Assembly: GCA_019359435.1 (NCBI GenBank)
Contig: JAHHHI010000082.1
Location: 19,139-83,138 of the forward strand
From: Kaiparowitsia implicata GSE-PSE-MK54-09C
Lineage (GTDB): Bacteria > Cyanobacteriota > Cyanobacteriia > Elainellales > Elainellaceae
DNA: 64,000 nucleotides
Direction: 5' to 3'
Shown: positions 54,496 through 64,000 of the stretch, piece after piece
Layout of the letters: every line of letters starts with the position of its first letter
Numbering within the stretch: the first letter of the stretch is position 1
Made by a program: the position numbers and the translations under genes
Notes under the pieces: model-generated
The model's database searches: none
Told to the model about the DNA's origin: nothing
Seen by the model: only the letters and a program-made list of their open reading frames with translations

Positions 54496-56427
54496 CTACT
54501 GCTGCATGTAGTCATCAAAGCGGGTTTTGAGCTGACTGACGGCCAAATTCTGCGTCCAATATTCGACCAAGGCATGCCCAAAGGCCCAGGCATTGCGATG
54601 GGAGGGGGCAGGGTTATCTAGCAGAACAGGCCACAGGGCAAGCAGATCAGCGGCGAGGGGCTTGTCAGTCAAGAGTTCCGACAGCTCGTAGGCCATTTGC
54701 AGCTTGCCCAACACCACGGGTGCCTCCTCAATGGGAATTTTTTCTGCCAGCACATAGGCCAGCGCGGGCGACCCCGTGGTCAGGGTCGAGATAAATTGCA
54801 GCACCGGCTGCTTCAGCAGCATGGTGAGGCCTTGGGTGGTCGACATTTGCGTCGTGTACTGGTCAATAATTCTGGCGGCGGCGACGGTGCGGGCATCCAG
54901 ATTGCGCAGAAATCGCGCCAGCCGAAACTGCTGCGCTGGGGCGATCGCCTCTAACAGCGCCAGCGATAGGGCATCGGCTCCCCACGCCTCGCGGGGAAGG
55001 GTGGAATCAGCCGTGACAATGGGTAAAATGCGATCGCCATACTCCCCCAACTGTTCAGCGCGATAGGCCGTCGCGTCGCGGATTGCTACTTCCTTGGGGC
55101 GATCGCCCCACTGCCAGTCATAGGGCGGCTGCCACTCGCGAATGGGCCGCAGCCGATCCACCTGCGTGACGGCCACAAGAGTGGGCAAGTCAGGAAACTC
55201 GGTCTTAATCGCCTGCAAAAAATCCACATCCATCTGCAGGGCCGGGTCGAGCGCGGGCGTCACGGCCAGCACCACATCACTCGTCGCGGCTTTGTCTAGC
55301 ACCAGATCGCGAAAATCACTGCGGCTGGCCTGTTCATAGCCGGGCGTATCCAACAGCACGAGGCGATCGCCCGTGTCTGCCGTCCAGTCATAATCCTGAA
55401 TGCGGTCGGTGCTGGGCAACACGTTAACCTCTGCCCGCTCCTGCTGAAATAGCGTGTTGACCAGGCTGCTTTTGCCCGCTCCCGTGCGCCCTGCCAGCAG
55501 AATCGTAACGGGGCGCTGCTGCACGGTTTCGGCATTTTCCGCACGTTCTAAAATGTCGCGCAGGGTTTGGGTTTTGGCCTTGGGCAGTGCGGCCGTTGGG
55601 GTGGGGTCAGCGCGGAGCGTGCCTTCTACATCGGTCGGCAAGGTGCGGCCACTATAGAGGGCGATCGCCTGGTTGCCTAGGGTGCGCAGCGCCGCATCGC
55701 GCAGGGTATGGCTTAGGTTGACCAAGAGCTGCTGATTGGCCTGGTTGCTATAGTTAGTGCTAACTTGGCGCGCCGCCGCCGCCGCCGGGTTCCACAGCCA
55801 TTGCGACCAGTTCCACACGCGCCACAGTTTGCGGGCAGAGGGTTCTAGCTGGCGATACACCTCATAGGCCTGCACCGCTTGCCCCACAGACACCTGACCC
55901 AACACAGGCGCTAGTTTCTGCATCCACCGATCCATGTCGTCCACGGTGCCACGAATCAGCCCATAGGCCTGCGGCACGTAGATATTAAGCAGGGGATATT
56001 TAACTTCGGGGTAATAGATGCGGGCGATCGCTCCCACAATCTCCTGGCAGCGTTGCCAAAATAGGTTCCAGTCTTCCCACATCGGCACATCGTTTTGTGA
56101 GGTCTGCACCACCGCATCGACCGCCTGTAAGGCAGCCATCGGCTGCGACGGGCTGTCAGATTGGGCTGCATTCAGCTGGATAGCTGCGGCTGCGTCATTC
56201 AGATCCTGCTGCACCTCGGCAACCAACGATTCGACCTGCGCCGCGACCGGGCGCGTCCACCGCACCAGCAGCCAGCGCCAGCCCACGAGCGCTAGCGTCA
56301 CCACGGCCCAAATCCAGTTCAGCCCCCATGCCCGAATTTGCAGGCCCGCCGCAGTCAGCAAAAACAGGGCGATCGCCACAACCGGCAACACCAACACCGC
56401 AATCTGCCCAGGCTTTAAGCGCACCAT
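54496..56427 (-). CDS. Era/dynamin-like membrane GTPase
   Basis: A 643-residue protein. Two hydrophobic segments at the N terminus (about 8-26 and 36-52) anchor it. A helical region follows, then a GTPase domain (about 305-480) with G1 AGRTGAGKSS, G3 LLDTPGYEQ and G4 VTQVD. The remaining 160 residues are helical. Similar proteins occur across cyanobacteria, with roles that are not established. It is convergent with ureD, their ends about 35 bp apart. Confidence 0.82.
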   Translation of the reverse strand: MVRLKPGQIAVLVLPVVAIALFLLTAAGLQIRAWGLNWIWAVVTLALVGWRWLLVRWTRPVAAQVESLVAEVQQDLNDAAAAIQLNAAQSDSPSQPMAALQAVDAVVQTSQNDVPMWEDWNLFWQRCQEIVGAIARIYYPEVKYPLLNIYVPQAYGLIRGTVDDMDRWMQKLAPVLGQVSVGQAVQAYEVYRQLEPSARKLWRVWNWSQWLWNPAAAAARQVSTNYSNQANQQLLVNLSHTLRDAALRTLGNQAIALYSGRTLPTDVEGTLRADPTPTAALPKAKTQTLRDILERAENAETVQQRPVTILLAGRTGAGKSSLVNTLFQQERAEVNVLPSTDRIQDYDWTADTGDRLVLLDTPGYEQASRSDFRDLVLDKAATSDVVLAVTPALDPALQMDVDFLQAIKTEFPDLPTLVAVTQVDRLRPIREWQPPYDWQWGDRPKEVAIRDATAYRAEQLGEYGDRILPIVTADSTLPREAWGADALSLALLEAIAPAQQFRLARFLRNLDARTVAAARIIDQYTTQMSTTQGLTMLLKQPVLQFISTLTTGSPALAYVLAEKIPIEEAPVVLGKLQMAYELSELLTDKPLAADLLALWPVLLDNPAPSHRNAWAFGHALVEYWTQNLAVSQLKTRFDDYMQQ

Positions 56428-56644
56428 GGCTCATCCATTGCCGATTTCTTCTGTGCGTATCCTCATTAAACCTAGCATCTACCCGCACTGCCCGATCTCG
56501 CCAGAGAAACGCAACGTGGCGAGTCGTTTTAGGGGATACAGCGAGAAAGACGCAAGGGTTCTGTGGGACACTGGCCTGCACAATGCCCCACTCAGCAGCG
56601 CAGAAAAAGCAGCGCAGAAAAAATTGCGGGAATCTCAGGTCGCC

Positions 56645-57265
56645 CTATTGACGATTCATGGTGCGAAGCAGCCACAGCGACGACGACAGTGCAATGAAAT
56701 GGGCCAGAAGCACAATCAGCGCGCCCTGCACGGTAAAAATATCAGCGCCTTGGATAAAGTTAGCAGGCAAGCCACCCCACACCGACGACACACCCTGCTG
56801 AAACGACTTGCCCACCAGCGATCCAACAATTGCAAAGGTGCCGAGTAAGGTGAATAGCATCCCCGTCAGGCTGATAATTAGCCCATTACGGATGATTTTG
56901 ATGGTGTCGCCCCGCTTGGGGCGCGCCCGCCCGTCTGACGCCTGCAGCTTGCGCGACAGGCGCGTATAGCGAAAGGCCCAAAAAATGCCAATGTAGAGTG
57001 CCACCAACCCACAAGTAGTCAGCACCATTCCCAGCCCAAATCCTGGGTCTGCAGCCCTAACTGCTTGGCCACCGGGAGTATTGGGAAGGTTGGTCATCAC
57101 GGGTTGCGCCGTGAGAAACACACTGCTAAAAAACAGCACAACGGTAGAGACAATGCCTAGCACTGCTTGGGCCCAAAAGCTTCCCCAGCCCATCATGCGG
57201 AGCGCACTAGCAACCCGGCGAACAGCAGGCGGTAACGAGTAAGACGAGTCTAGCTGGCTTGACAT
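56645..57265 (-). CDS. DUF3611 protein, Tic21/PIC1-like
   Basis: A 206-residue membrane protein with four segments, an N-terminal soluble stretch (YSLPPAVRRVASALRMMGWG) typical of the family, and the WAFRYTRLSRKLQ loop. Plant chloroplast homologues (Tic21/PIC1) take part in protein import or iron transport across the inner envelope. In cyanobacteria, the role may be in metal transport. It lies in the middle of a run of minus-strand genes but has its own spacer on each side. Confidence 0.8.
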   Translation of the reverse strand: MSSQLDSSYSLPPAVRRVASALRMMGWGSFWAQAVLGIVSTVVLFFSSVFLTAQPVMTNLPNTPGGQAVRAADPGFGLGMVLTTCGLVALYIGIFWAFRYTRLSRKLQASDGRARPKRGDTIKIIRNGLIISLTGMLFTLLGTFAIVGSLVGKSFQQGVSSVWGGLPANFIQGADIFTVQGALIVLLAHFIALSSSLWLLRTMNRQ

Positions 57266-57486
57266 AATGGCTGGCGAGAATACTCGCGGGGAAAAATTAA
57301 AAACTTTAGAGAGAGTCGGGGCGTGAGCAATAGCCTAGGGTTATTCACAAGCTTTGCAATGCTGGAAAAATTACTGAAATTCAAACGTAATTTGAAACGT
57401 AGCTTGATTGCGTACGTCATCAAACTCTCACCCACTCATCCAAACCCATTTATCCAGCAAGGTGCCTTTATTTTAGACTGTGGGCC

Positions 57487-58326
57487 TCACATCTGTCTTG
57501 CTGATTGAGATGCCCGACGAGCACGAGCGCGCATCGCGAGCACGAGCATCAGCAACACCCCAATGCCCAACAGCCCAGCTAAGGGATTGCGGTTAATGCC
57601 TGTCACCCATGCAGGCACCCGATCGGTATACACGACTAGTTTGCTTAAATCAATTAGATAATAGCCCCACACCAGCCCCATATGCAGACCGATAGGCAGC
57701 CCCAAGCGCCCTGTGCTGCGTTTTGCCCACAATAGAGCTAGCCCCAGCAGCATCAATCCAAAAAACTGTGGCAGGGTATGAAGCACCTCATCCAACGGCT
57801 TGATGAAATGGAGCAGCGCATAGGCGATCGCCCCACTCCACAACGCAACGACGGGAGAATAGTCCTCCTCTAATTCATCCTGAAGCCAGCCGCGAAACAT
57901 TAACTCCTCGGCAAAAGCGGTTCCTAAACCGACCAGCGACCCCTCTAACAAAAACCGAAACCAGTACGGAGAAGACTGCCAGGTTAGCCAGCCCAATACT
58001 CCCTGTAGCAAAAATAGGGCGGACAGTAGGGTTAGCCCTAGCCCCAGCCCTAGCAAAAACTCGTGCCCATTGCGCCGCGTCCATACGAGCCCATATCGCT
58101 TCAGCCCCTGTTCATCGCGCCGCACCCGCTGCACCCACCATCGCAGCAAACCCAAAAACATCAAAAACAATAGCCCCATTGTTAAAATGGTGACCAGATT
58201 AGCGTCAGGAATCAACCAGGCCAGCAGCGTAGCAACTGGCAGCCACGGCACCGCTAGCATCAGCACAAAGATAGTGACGCGGACTGGAAAAGCGCGCTGC
58301 GTCAAGCGTGTAGGGGTTAACTTCAC
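57487..58326 (-). CDS. CPBP family intramembrane glutamic protease
   Basis: A 279-residue membrane protein with about eight segments. The CPBP/Abi signature is complete: EExxxR (Glu140, Glu141, Arg145 in FAEELMFRGWLQ), then HFxxP-like LLHFIKP, and LHMGLVWG near residue 230. Members cut prenylated or signal-type peptides within the membrane, and some protect against bacteriocins. No bacteriocin-like gene is next to it. Confidence 0.85.
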   Translation of the reverse strand: MKLTPTRLTQRAFPVRVTIFVLMLAVPWLPVATLLAWLIPDANLVTILTMGLLFLMFLGLLRWWVQRVRRDEQGLKRYGLVWTRRNGHEFLLGLGLGLTLLSALFLLQGVLGWLTWQSSPYWFRFLLEGSLVGLGTAFAEELMFRGWLQDELEEDYSPVVALWSGAIAYALLHFIKPLDEVLHTLPQFFGLMLLGLALLWAKRSTGRLGLPIGLHMGLVWGYYLIDLSKLVVYTDRVPAWVTGINRNPLAGLLGIGVLLMLVLAMRARARRASQSARQM

Positions 58327-58434
58327 CAGGCTAAGGCAACAGAAACGAAGTGGACGTAATGCGTGTTCCTGATATCTTACAGTGCTTTGTTTCTATCCAA
58401 TGAGAGTTGACAATCAGAGGTTATCCTGCACCTA

Positions 58435-61155
58435 TTAGGATTCCGATTGATCGTCATCTTCAAGGGTCTCTGTTGGTTCTGTGGCTTCTGGGGTTTCTGG
58501 GGTCATCTCAGCTTCGGTAGAGGCCTCAGTCTCAACGTCAGCAGCTATCTCAGCACTAGTATTGACCTCAGCTTCAGCCTCAGCCTCAGTGTCGGTTTCA
58601 GCCGCTGCGGGAACTAGGGCAACTGCGGCGATCGCATCTTCCTCATCCAACCGCTGCACGCGCACCCCAGTGGCCGCCCGTGACTGGCAAGAAATAGCAT
58701 TGACCGCTTGGCGAATAATAATTCCCCGACTGGTCACAATCATCATTTCATCGTGCTCATTCACAATGCGTAAGGCAGCAAGATGATCATTGGGAAAACG
58801 GAACTTGATTGCTCGCAACCCCATCCCCGCCCGGTTTTGTAGCCGGAACTGAGAGATCGGCACCCGCTTACCCAACCCGCCCGTCGTCACCACAAGCACC
58901 CACGGCCCTTGGCTATTGGAGGGTTCCAATTCTCCCTCTTCACACTCATCCAAGTCGGCAGCATCGGCTAGACCTGCGGTTGCGTTGGCCACCATGTCAG
59001 CAATCTGGCTGGGTAGAATGTCCATGCTGATCAGCTCATCCTGCGCTCGCAACGCCATGGACTTTACACCCCGAGTAGGCCGCCCCAGTGGGCGCAACTG
59101 CTCATGACTGGCGCGAAAGTGAATGGTCATACCGCTTTGAGACCCAATGATGACGCTATCTTCAGCCCGCGCCAAGCGCACCCACCGCAGCTGATCACTT
59201 TCTTCTAGAGAAATAGCGATCAGCCCGTTGGCGCGAATGTTGCTAAAGGCAGACAGTTGCGTTTTTTTGATGAACCCCTTTTGGGTTAGCATCACCAGAT
59301 ACTCATCAGCGGTAAAAGCTGACACCGGAACGATGGAGGTAATCCGTTCCTGATGGGAGATGGGCAGCAGTTGCACAACCGGCATGCCCCGTGAGGTGCG
59401 TGAGCCGATAGGAATCTGAAATGCCCGCAGGCAGTAAGCAACACCGCGATCGCTAAAAAACAACACATAATCATGGTCATTGCACGATAAGAAGTGGTCA
59501 ATGCCATCTTCTTCTTTCATTCGGGTGCCCACTTTGCCACGGGTTGCCCGGTTTTGCACCTCAAACACGCTGACCGGCATGCGTTTGATATAGCCTTGCT
59601 CTGTCAGCAGCACAATCGCTTGCTCGTTGGCAATCAGGTCAATATCCCCCAAGTCGCCATCGGCCAGCTCAATCACAGTGCGGCGCGGTGTCGCATGTGC
59701 TTCTTTGAGCTGAATTGCTTCATCGCGAATGATCTGCAAAATCCGTTCGCGCCGTGCCAAGATATCCAGTAAATCAGTGATCTTTAGCTGAAGATCATCA
59801 TGCTCTTGATGAATTTTTTCAGCTTCTAGGGCAGTGAGGCGGCGCAACTGCATTTGCAAAATAGCATCAGCCTGCACTTCTGACAAACTGTGGGTGCTAA
59901 TCAGTTCCTGCTTCGCGGTTGGGGTGTCTGCTGCGCTGCGAATGAGTGCAATGATGGAATCTAGGTTAGATAAAGCAATCAACAAGCCCTGCAGCAGATG
60001 ATCGCGCTCTTCTGCTTTGCGCAGTTCGTAGCGGGTGCGCCGAGTAATGGTCTCAATCCGAAAGTCGAGGAACACCACAAGCGCTTGGCGCAGACCCAGC
60101 AGTTGCGGTTCGCTATTGACCAGCGCTAACGCATTGACTCCAAAGTTGTTTTGAATCGGCGTTTGCTTATAGAGATTGTTGAGCACAACCCGCGCGTAGG
60201 CATCCCGACGGAGTTCGATCACAATCCGCATGCCGTCGCGATCGCTCTCATCTCGAATATCCGAAATGCCTTCGAGACGGTGCTCGTTCACCATCTCAGC
60301 AATTCTTTCGATCAGCGCGGCCTTATTGGTTTGGTAGGGCAATTGGGTAATGATGATGGCTTCGCGGTCTTGCTGCCCGCGACGTTCAATGGTTTCAATT
60401 TCTGCCACACCGCGCATGGTAATGGAGCCACGTCCGGTCGTATAGGCTTCGCGAATACCGCTGGTGCCCAGGATGATGCCCCCGGTGGGGAAGTCAGGCC
60501 CAGGGATGTATTGCATCAAATCCAAGTCGGTGAGGTCGGGGTTGTTGATCAACGCAACCACTCCATCCATCAACTCGCCCAGATTATGGGGCGGGATGTT
60601 CGTCGCCATCCCCACGGCAATCCCAGAGGAGCCATTCAGAAAAAGCTGGGGCACCCGAGCAGGCATCACAAGGGGTTCTTGCTGAGACCCATCGTAGTTG
60701 CTGCCAAAGTCTACGGTTTCGGATTCAATATCGCGCAGCAGCGCATCGGTGGTGATGGGGCGCAAGCGACACTCAGTGTATCGCATAGCGGCAGGCGGGT
60801 CATTGTCTACCGAACCAAAGTTGCCGTGCCCATCCACAAGGGGCGATCGCATCGAAAAATCTTGCGCCATCCGCACCAGCGCATCATAGACCGCCGTATC
60901 GCCGTGAGGGTGATATTTACCAATCACATCCCCCACCACACGGGCGCACTTGCGGAAGGGGCGATCGGGCGATAACCCTAGCTCATGCATGGCGTAGAGA
61001 ATGCGACGATGCACGGGTTTAAGTCCATCGCGCGCATCTGGGAGAGCCCGTCCCACGATCACGCTCATGGCGTATTCCAGGTAAGACCGAGACATCTCCA
61101 TCCGCAAATCGGTTGGGACAATCCGGTCTTGAGACGGTTCCTGGGAAAAGGTCAT
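58435..61155 (-). CDS. gyrA: DNA gyrase subunit A
   Basis: A 906-residue type IIA topoisomerase subunit that introduces negative supercoils with GyrB. The winged-helix domain has catalytic Tyr126 (AAMRYTECR) and the quinolone region [15 protein letters not shown]. The position equal to E. coli Ser83 is Thr87, a residue present in some wild-type bacteria. The C-terminal beta-pinwheel runs from about 500 to 825, with NRATRGKVG as the likely GyrA-box. The last 60 residues are an acidic Thr/Glu/Ala-repetitive tail, longer than in E. coli. The gene is monocistronic. Confidence 0.96.
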   Translation of the reverse strand: MTFSQEPSQDRIVPTDLRMEMSRSYLEYAMSVIVGRALPDARDGLKPVHRRILYAMHELGLSPDRPFRKCARVVGDVIGKYHPHGDTAVYDALVRMAQDFSMRSPLVDGHGNFGSVDNDPPAAMRYTECRLRPITTDALLRDIESETVDFGSNYDGSQQEPLVMPARVPQLFLNGSSGIAVGMATNIPPHNLGELMDGVVALINNPDLTDLDLMQYIPGPDFPTGGIILGTSGIREAYTTGRGSITMRGVAEIETIERRGQQDREAIIITQLPYQTNKAALIERIAEMVNEHRLEGISDIRDESDRDGMRIVIELRRDAYARVVLNNLYKQTPIQNNFGVNALALVNSEPQLLGLRQALVVFLDFRIETITRRTRYELRKAEERDHLLQGLLIALSNLDSIIALIRSAADTPTAKQELISTHSLSEVQADAILQMQLRRLTALEAEKIHQEHDDLQLKITDLLDILARRERILQIIRDEAIQLKEAHATPRRTVIELADGDLGDIDLIANEQAIVLLTEQGYIKRMPVSVFEVQNRATRGKVGTRMKEEDGIDHFLSCNDHDYVLFFSDRGVAYCLRAFQIPIGSRTSRGMPVVQLLPISHQERITSIVPVSAFTADEYLVMLTQKGFIKKTQLSAFSNIRANGLIAISLEESDQLRWVRLARAEDSVIIGSQSGMTIHFRASHEQLRPLGRPTRGVKSMALRAQDELISMDILPSQIADMVANATAGLADAADLDECEEGELEPSNSQGPWVLVVTTGGLGKRVPISQFRLQNRAGMGLRAIKFRFPNDHLAALRIVNEHDEMMIVTSRGIIIRQAVNAISCQSRAATGVRVQRLDEEDAIAAVALVPAAAETDTEAEAEAEVNTSAEIAADVETEASTEAEMTPETPEATEPTETLEDDDQSES

Positions 61156-61550
61156 AAACTCGAAAGCTCCAGCGTGAGGAATAGGCAGTCGCTAACAGCA
61201 ATGTAACGCCTAGGCAACGACTTGACGGTTTACCCAGGCATCATCGAGTTAGACGTGCGGCAACTGCCTTTGATAAAGGTGCCAAAATCCTTGACTGATA
61301 AGGATTCCAGCTTCTCAAATTGTAACACATTTAACACCTATTCAGTGCGTACACCCGGAGTGTGCCCCGCAGGTGCATACCCGCCGTATTCACGGTAGAA
61401 GCCAAGAATGTATACAAAGAGCACCGACACAGCCGAGCCAAATTATGTGGGGCTTACAGGCAGAACGTTAAATAAATGGTCGAGTAGGGTTTGCATCTGG
61501 ATCATCCATAACTCAACAATTCGATGATCGGCCCTTTGCATTTCGTATTA

Positions 61551-61674
61551 AACCTGAGTTCGGGATAAGCTCAAACCCTTAATGTGCCGTGCGCGACGCG
61601 CACGGCACATTAAGGGTTTTGGGGCATCGCGCGACGCGCGATGCCCCAAAACCCTCTTAACCCGAACTGACGTT
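61551..61674 (-). repeat. palindromic repeat family A, copy 3
   Basis: A full copy in reverse orientation, with both hairpins perfect (AATGTGCCGTGCGCG... and TTTTGGGGCATCGCG...). TATTAA lies on both sides (61546-61551 and 61674-61679), consistent with a target-site duplication. Confidence 0.85.
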
Positions 61675-61678
61675 ATTA

Positions 61679-61739
61679 ACGTTGCGTCAGCTCAGCGCCT
61701 TGCCACGGAGCTAAGCCTATACTGTCGAACTCACGTTCG
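61679..61739. repeat. family B-like short element
   Basis: The ends AACGTTGCGTCAGCTC and GTCGAACTCACGTT look like family B ends, around a degenerate small hairpin (GCCTTGCC...GGAGCTAAGC). It touches the family A copy. The assignment is tentative. Confidence 0.35.
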
Positions 61740-61778
61740 TATCAAAGACCGTCACTCAGTCACGAACCATTTCTAACC

Positions 61779-61823
61779 CAGCATAGGCCGCAGTGAAACT
61801 TAGCCTCACTGCGGCCTATGCTG
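61779..61823. terminator. 18-bp perfect hairpin
   Basis: CAGCATAGGCCGCAGTGA (61779-61796) pairs perfectly with 61806-61823 over a 9-nt loop, followed by TTT. Direction is unclear, as no plus-strand gene precedes it. It may belong to the hemA transcript from the right. Confidence 0.55.
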
Positions 61824-61868
61824 TTTAGGGGTTTGGTCATGGTTTGCCCTGATGGGACTTACGCAAAT

Positions 61869-61907
61869 GGACGATTTTAGGGAGGCTAAGCCTCCCTAAA
61901 ATCGTCC
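61869..61907. terminator. 18-bp perfect hairpin with 3-nt loop
   Basis: GGACGATTTTAGGGAGGC (61869-61886) pairs perfectly with 61890-61907 with only TAA between. The very short loop would favour cruciform formation. Confidence 0.55.
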
Positions 61908-61948
61908 AAGATTCCCAGGACGCCGCACGAAGTGCGTGAGTCCTGCCT

Positions 61949-61989
61949 GAGTTTTTGGGGGATTGTTGATTGCAATCCCCCAAAAACTC
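61949..61989 (-). terminator. hairpin after hemA
   Basis: GAGTTTTTGGGGGATT (61949-61964) pairs perfectly with 61974-61989 over a 9-nt loop. It lies about 40 bp beyond the hemA stop and is the best candidate for its terminator. Confidence 0.6.
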
Positions 61990-62027
61990 GCGCGCTCCTA
62001 AGCCAAGACCACTGGCTTGGTCGGGCT

Positions 62028-63326
62028 TTAGCCAAACTGACGGCTAGATTGCGACTCTGCTTCTAAGTTGAACAGGGTTCGGAGAGTCTCCATTGCCTGT
62101 TTACGGGCTTCGATATCTTGCTGGGCACGCAACTGCACCATTGGGTCATGCAGAATTTTGTTAACGATGCCTTTGGTGAGTGCTTCAATGGTGGCCTGAT
62201 GCTTGTCAGCAAATTCTGACCCAAGTCGCGAGAGGGCTTTTTCCATTTCCTGAGTGCGAATGCTCTCAACTTTGTCTTGCAGGCTGCGTATGGTAGAAAC
62301 GGTCTCGAGCGATCGCCACCAAATGTCGAATGCATCTACCTCTTCTTCGAGCAGCACCTCAGCTTCCATTGCCATCTGGCGACGGCTTTCTTGGTTTTGG
62401 GCCACGACAGCTTTAAGGTCGTCCACATTGAAGCAGTGAACCTGGGCGATTTGGTTGACATCGGCGTCGATGTTGCGAGGAACGGCGATATCAAATAATA
62501 AAAGGGTCTGACCCGGAGCGAGAATTTGCTCAAGTTTGCTACAGTTAAGGATGGGCTCGGTGGCGGAGGTGCCTGTAAAGACGAGGTCAGCGTCGGCGAT
62601 CGCCCCATCCATGTGTTCCATCGTGCAAAGCCTCAGCGGTGAGTCAGGAAACTGCTTAGCAAGATCCTGAGCCCCTTCGATTGATCGATTCACAATCGTA
62701 ATGTGGTTTGCGCCCTTTGACAGCAGGTGCTGCACCAGCAGTCGCGCCATTTTGCCCGCGCCAATAATGCAAACCCGCTGCGACGAGATGGGATCCACCT
62801 TGAGGCAGGCCAGTTCCACCGCAGCAGAACTGATGGACACGGCCCCTGTGCCAATGCTGGTTTCTGTCCGAACGCGCTTACCTGCAGACAACGCATTCTT
62901 AAACAGGTGATTGAGAATACGACCAATGCCGTGATATTGCTGCCCAACTTTATGAGTGTGCTTCACCTGGGCCAGAATTTGCCCTTCACCCAGCACTAAA
63001 CTATCGAGCCCAGCCGCCACACGCATGAGATGCATGACGGCGTCTTGATGGAGCAAGACAAAGAGATGATGGCGCAGATCATAAATCGAGAGTTTGCTTC
63101 GCTCTGCTAGAAACTGAGTGACGCCTCGCATGCCGCGATCAACTTCATCAGTGACCACATAGATTTCTAGCCGATTGCAGGTGCTAAGGATAGCGGCCTC
63201 CTGAATGTGGGGATAGCTGCATAGCTCGGCGATCGCCCCCTCCATCTGCTGCGTAGAAATGCTTAACTTCTCGCGCACGTCAACGGGTGCCGTTTTATGG
63301 CTCAGCCCCACTACGATGATATTCAT
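62028..63326 (-). CDS. hemA: glutamyl-tRNA reductase
   Basis: A 432-residue enzyme that reduces glutamyl-tRNA to glutamate-1-semialdehyde, the first step to chlorophyll, haem and bilins. The catalytic Cys50 lies in [10 protein letters not shown]. The NADPH domain has [17 protein letters not shown] (about 184-200), and the C-terminal dimerisation helix is present. The length is normal. The gene is monocistronic and divergent from psbA, with a shared 560-bp upstream region. Confidence 0.96.
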   Translation of the reverse strand: MNIIVVGLSHKTAPVDVREKLSISTQQMEGAIAELCSYPHIQEAAILSTCNRLEIYVVTDEVDRGMRGVTQFLAERSKLSIYDLRHHLFVLLHQDAVMHLMRVAAGLDSLVLGEGQILAQVKHTHKVGQQYHGIGRILNHLFKNALSAGKRVRTETSIGTGAVSISSAAVELACLKVDPISSQRVCIIGAGKMARLLVQHLLSKGANHITIVNRSIEGAQDLAKQFPDSPLRLCTMEHMDGAIADADLVFTGTSATEPILNCSKLEQILAPGQTLLLFDIAVPRNIDADVNQIAQVHCFNVDDLKAVVAQNQESRRQMAMEAEVLLEEEVDAFDIWWRSLETVSTIRSLQDKVESIRTQEMEKALSRLGSEFADKHQATIEALTKGIVNKILHDPMVQLRAQQDIEARKQAMETLRTLFNLEAESQSSRQFG

Positions 63327-63797
63327 TCGTCCTCCCAGCGTTCTCTCTTCGGATGATGGTTACGTTCTTCTGATGTCACCCGCAGTCTCAGAATCTATTA
63401 GACGGCCTGAGGCGGTCACAGATATCAAGGCGCCTGCGCTTTGCCGCTGCACTACAACATCCGTTCCATCTCAAGGCATCCAGACTGCGACTAAGGCGCT
63501 ATGTTAACCGCGAATTAAAAATCAACGATCTTAAGGTTCAGTCTATCAAGTCTCTGGGAGGCATTTGGTGGCGATCGCTTGCCAATCAAGGATTTCAGCC
63601 GTGAATTTTTATGAACATGGCCTCTGTCCCTACGGTCTCTCAGGGCGCATTCTGAGAGGCTAGAGCCACCTATGTCAACCAAGGCTCTCAGAATTGAGTG
63701 GGAACAGTCGGTCTATTTAGAGTGGCGATCGCCCACACTGCATCTGCCGTAGTGCTTTAGAGAAGTTAGTGGAAATTGAGCAACTACTCAAAGAAGC
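63327..63797. other. divergent regulatory region between hemA and psbA
   Basis: I see no gene. The stretch lies between two light- and tetrapyrrole-related genes transcribed in opposite directions and should hold their control sites. One inverted pair, CTCTCAG/CTGAGAG, occurs at 63635-63660. Confidence 0.5.
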
Positions 63798-63826
63798 TTT
63801 ACAAAAAGAAACATATCCCCTACTAT
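63798..63826 (+). promoter_or_regulatory. psbA promoter
   Basis: TTTACA (63798-63803) and TACTAT (63821-63826) are separated by 17 bp, a standard sigma-70-type spacing and close to known psbA promoters. The inferred 5' leader is about 55 nt and begins near a small hairpin (GTGAGC/GCTCAC, 63834-63850). Confidence 0.75.
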
Positions 63827-63888
63827 TAATTCAGTGAGCAATCCGCTCACCCCTAAGTTACTTGTAGTTAAAAAGCACTCATTGAATT

Positions 63889-64000
63889 ATGACAACTACA
63901 CTACAGCGCACAGAGCGCAACAACGTGTGGGAACAGTTTTGTAGCTGGGTCACCAGCACCAACAACCGCCTATATGTGGGCTGGTTCGGCGTGTTGATGA
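63889..64000 (+). CDS. psbA: photosystem II D1 protein, partial (5' end)
   Basis: The first 37 codons of D1, cut by the window edge. The sequence [20 protein letters not shown] is the invariant N terminus of the protein, which binds most cofactors of the PSII reaction centre and is turned over rapidly in light. The residues before it ([12 protein letters not shown]) are a normal variant. The type of D1 (standard or high-light form) cannot be told because residue 130 is outside the window. Confidence 0.97.
   Translation, partial: MTTTLQRTERNNVWEQFCSWVTSTNNRLYVGWFGVLM

Larger units (their letters stand above)
61156..62027. other. hairpin-rich intergenic region between gyrA and hemA
   Basis: No gene in about 870 bp. 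The gyrA promoter should lie at about 61200-61330, with TTGATAAAG and TATACAAAG-like words. The rest is packed with repeats: a family A copy, a family B-like piece and three long perfect hairpins, each listed below. Confidence 0.6.

Noticed and set aside
60151..60975. 274-codon plus-strand frame
   Set aside because: It is antisense to gyrA in a conserved part. Its His/Asn-rich composition is what a complementary frame gives.

Overview
The window comes from a cyanobacterial chromosome. It holds the first 37 codons of psbA (photosystem II D1) at its right edge, psaX (photosystem I), ado (cyanobacterial alkane synthesis), fraC-fraD-fraE (filament integrity), a Nat-II type amino acid importer, and very many copies of the GCGATCGC octamer (HIP1) typical of cyanobacteria. 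The fraCDE operon points to a filamentous form. Nothing in the window shows whether it makes heterocysts. No rRNA, tRNA, CRISPR array, phage gene cluster or complete insertion sequence was recognised.

Layout. 0-9.5 kb: bioD, a DUF2256 zinc-ribbon gene, isoaspartyl peptidase, ispD, a membrane protein, a CSP41-like protein, a conserved hypothetical, an orphan sugar ABC permease preceded by a 13-bp tandem repeat, and ado. 9.5-24 kb: two palindromic repeat elements, a DICT/degenerate HD-GYP protein, a pentapeptide repeat protein, a tandem cobalamin adenosyltransferase, fraCDE, a CmpR/RbcR-like LysR regulator, a MATE exporter, secD-secF and a family 2 glycosyltransferase. 24-29 kb: natF-natG-natH-bgtA, all on the minus strand. 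29-37.5 kb: envelope genes (O-antigen ligase-like, AP-superfamily phosphodiesterase, DUF2079), an Atx1-like copper chaperone and livH. 37.7-44.3 kb: psaX, an HlyB-like exporter with an inactive C39 domain, a GIY-YIG protein that looks inserted, a PpiC-type foldase and an amidase. 44.3-48.6 kb: a more AT-rich accessory island. 48.7-64 kb: ada-like, tolC, ybbN-like, ureD, a dynamin/Era-like GTPase, DUF3611 (Tic21-like), a CPBP protease, gyrA, hemA and psbA.

The accessory island is the most interesting part. Three consecutive plus-strand genes encode a DUF4393 (Abi-alpha-like) protein, a small EACC1-like protein and a caspase-like protease with an unrecognised C-terminal domain, which together look like a suicide-type immunity or conflict module. 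Just behind it lies an MNT/HEPN toxin-antitoxin cassette in circularly permuted order. The two halves of the HEPN gene lie at opposite ends of an approximately 0.8 kb segment bounded by a perfect 16-bp direct repeat (47696-47711 and 48524-48539), and joining the two repeats would restore one reading frame.

The window also carries at least two related families of short palindromic elements, called A and B here. They have terminal inverted repeats and two internal hairpins. Four full-length A copies are flanked by 6-7 bp direct repeats that look like target-site duplications. A and B copies sit side by side at three loci.
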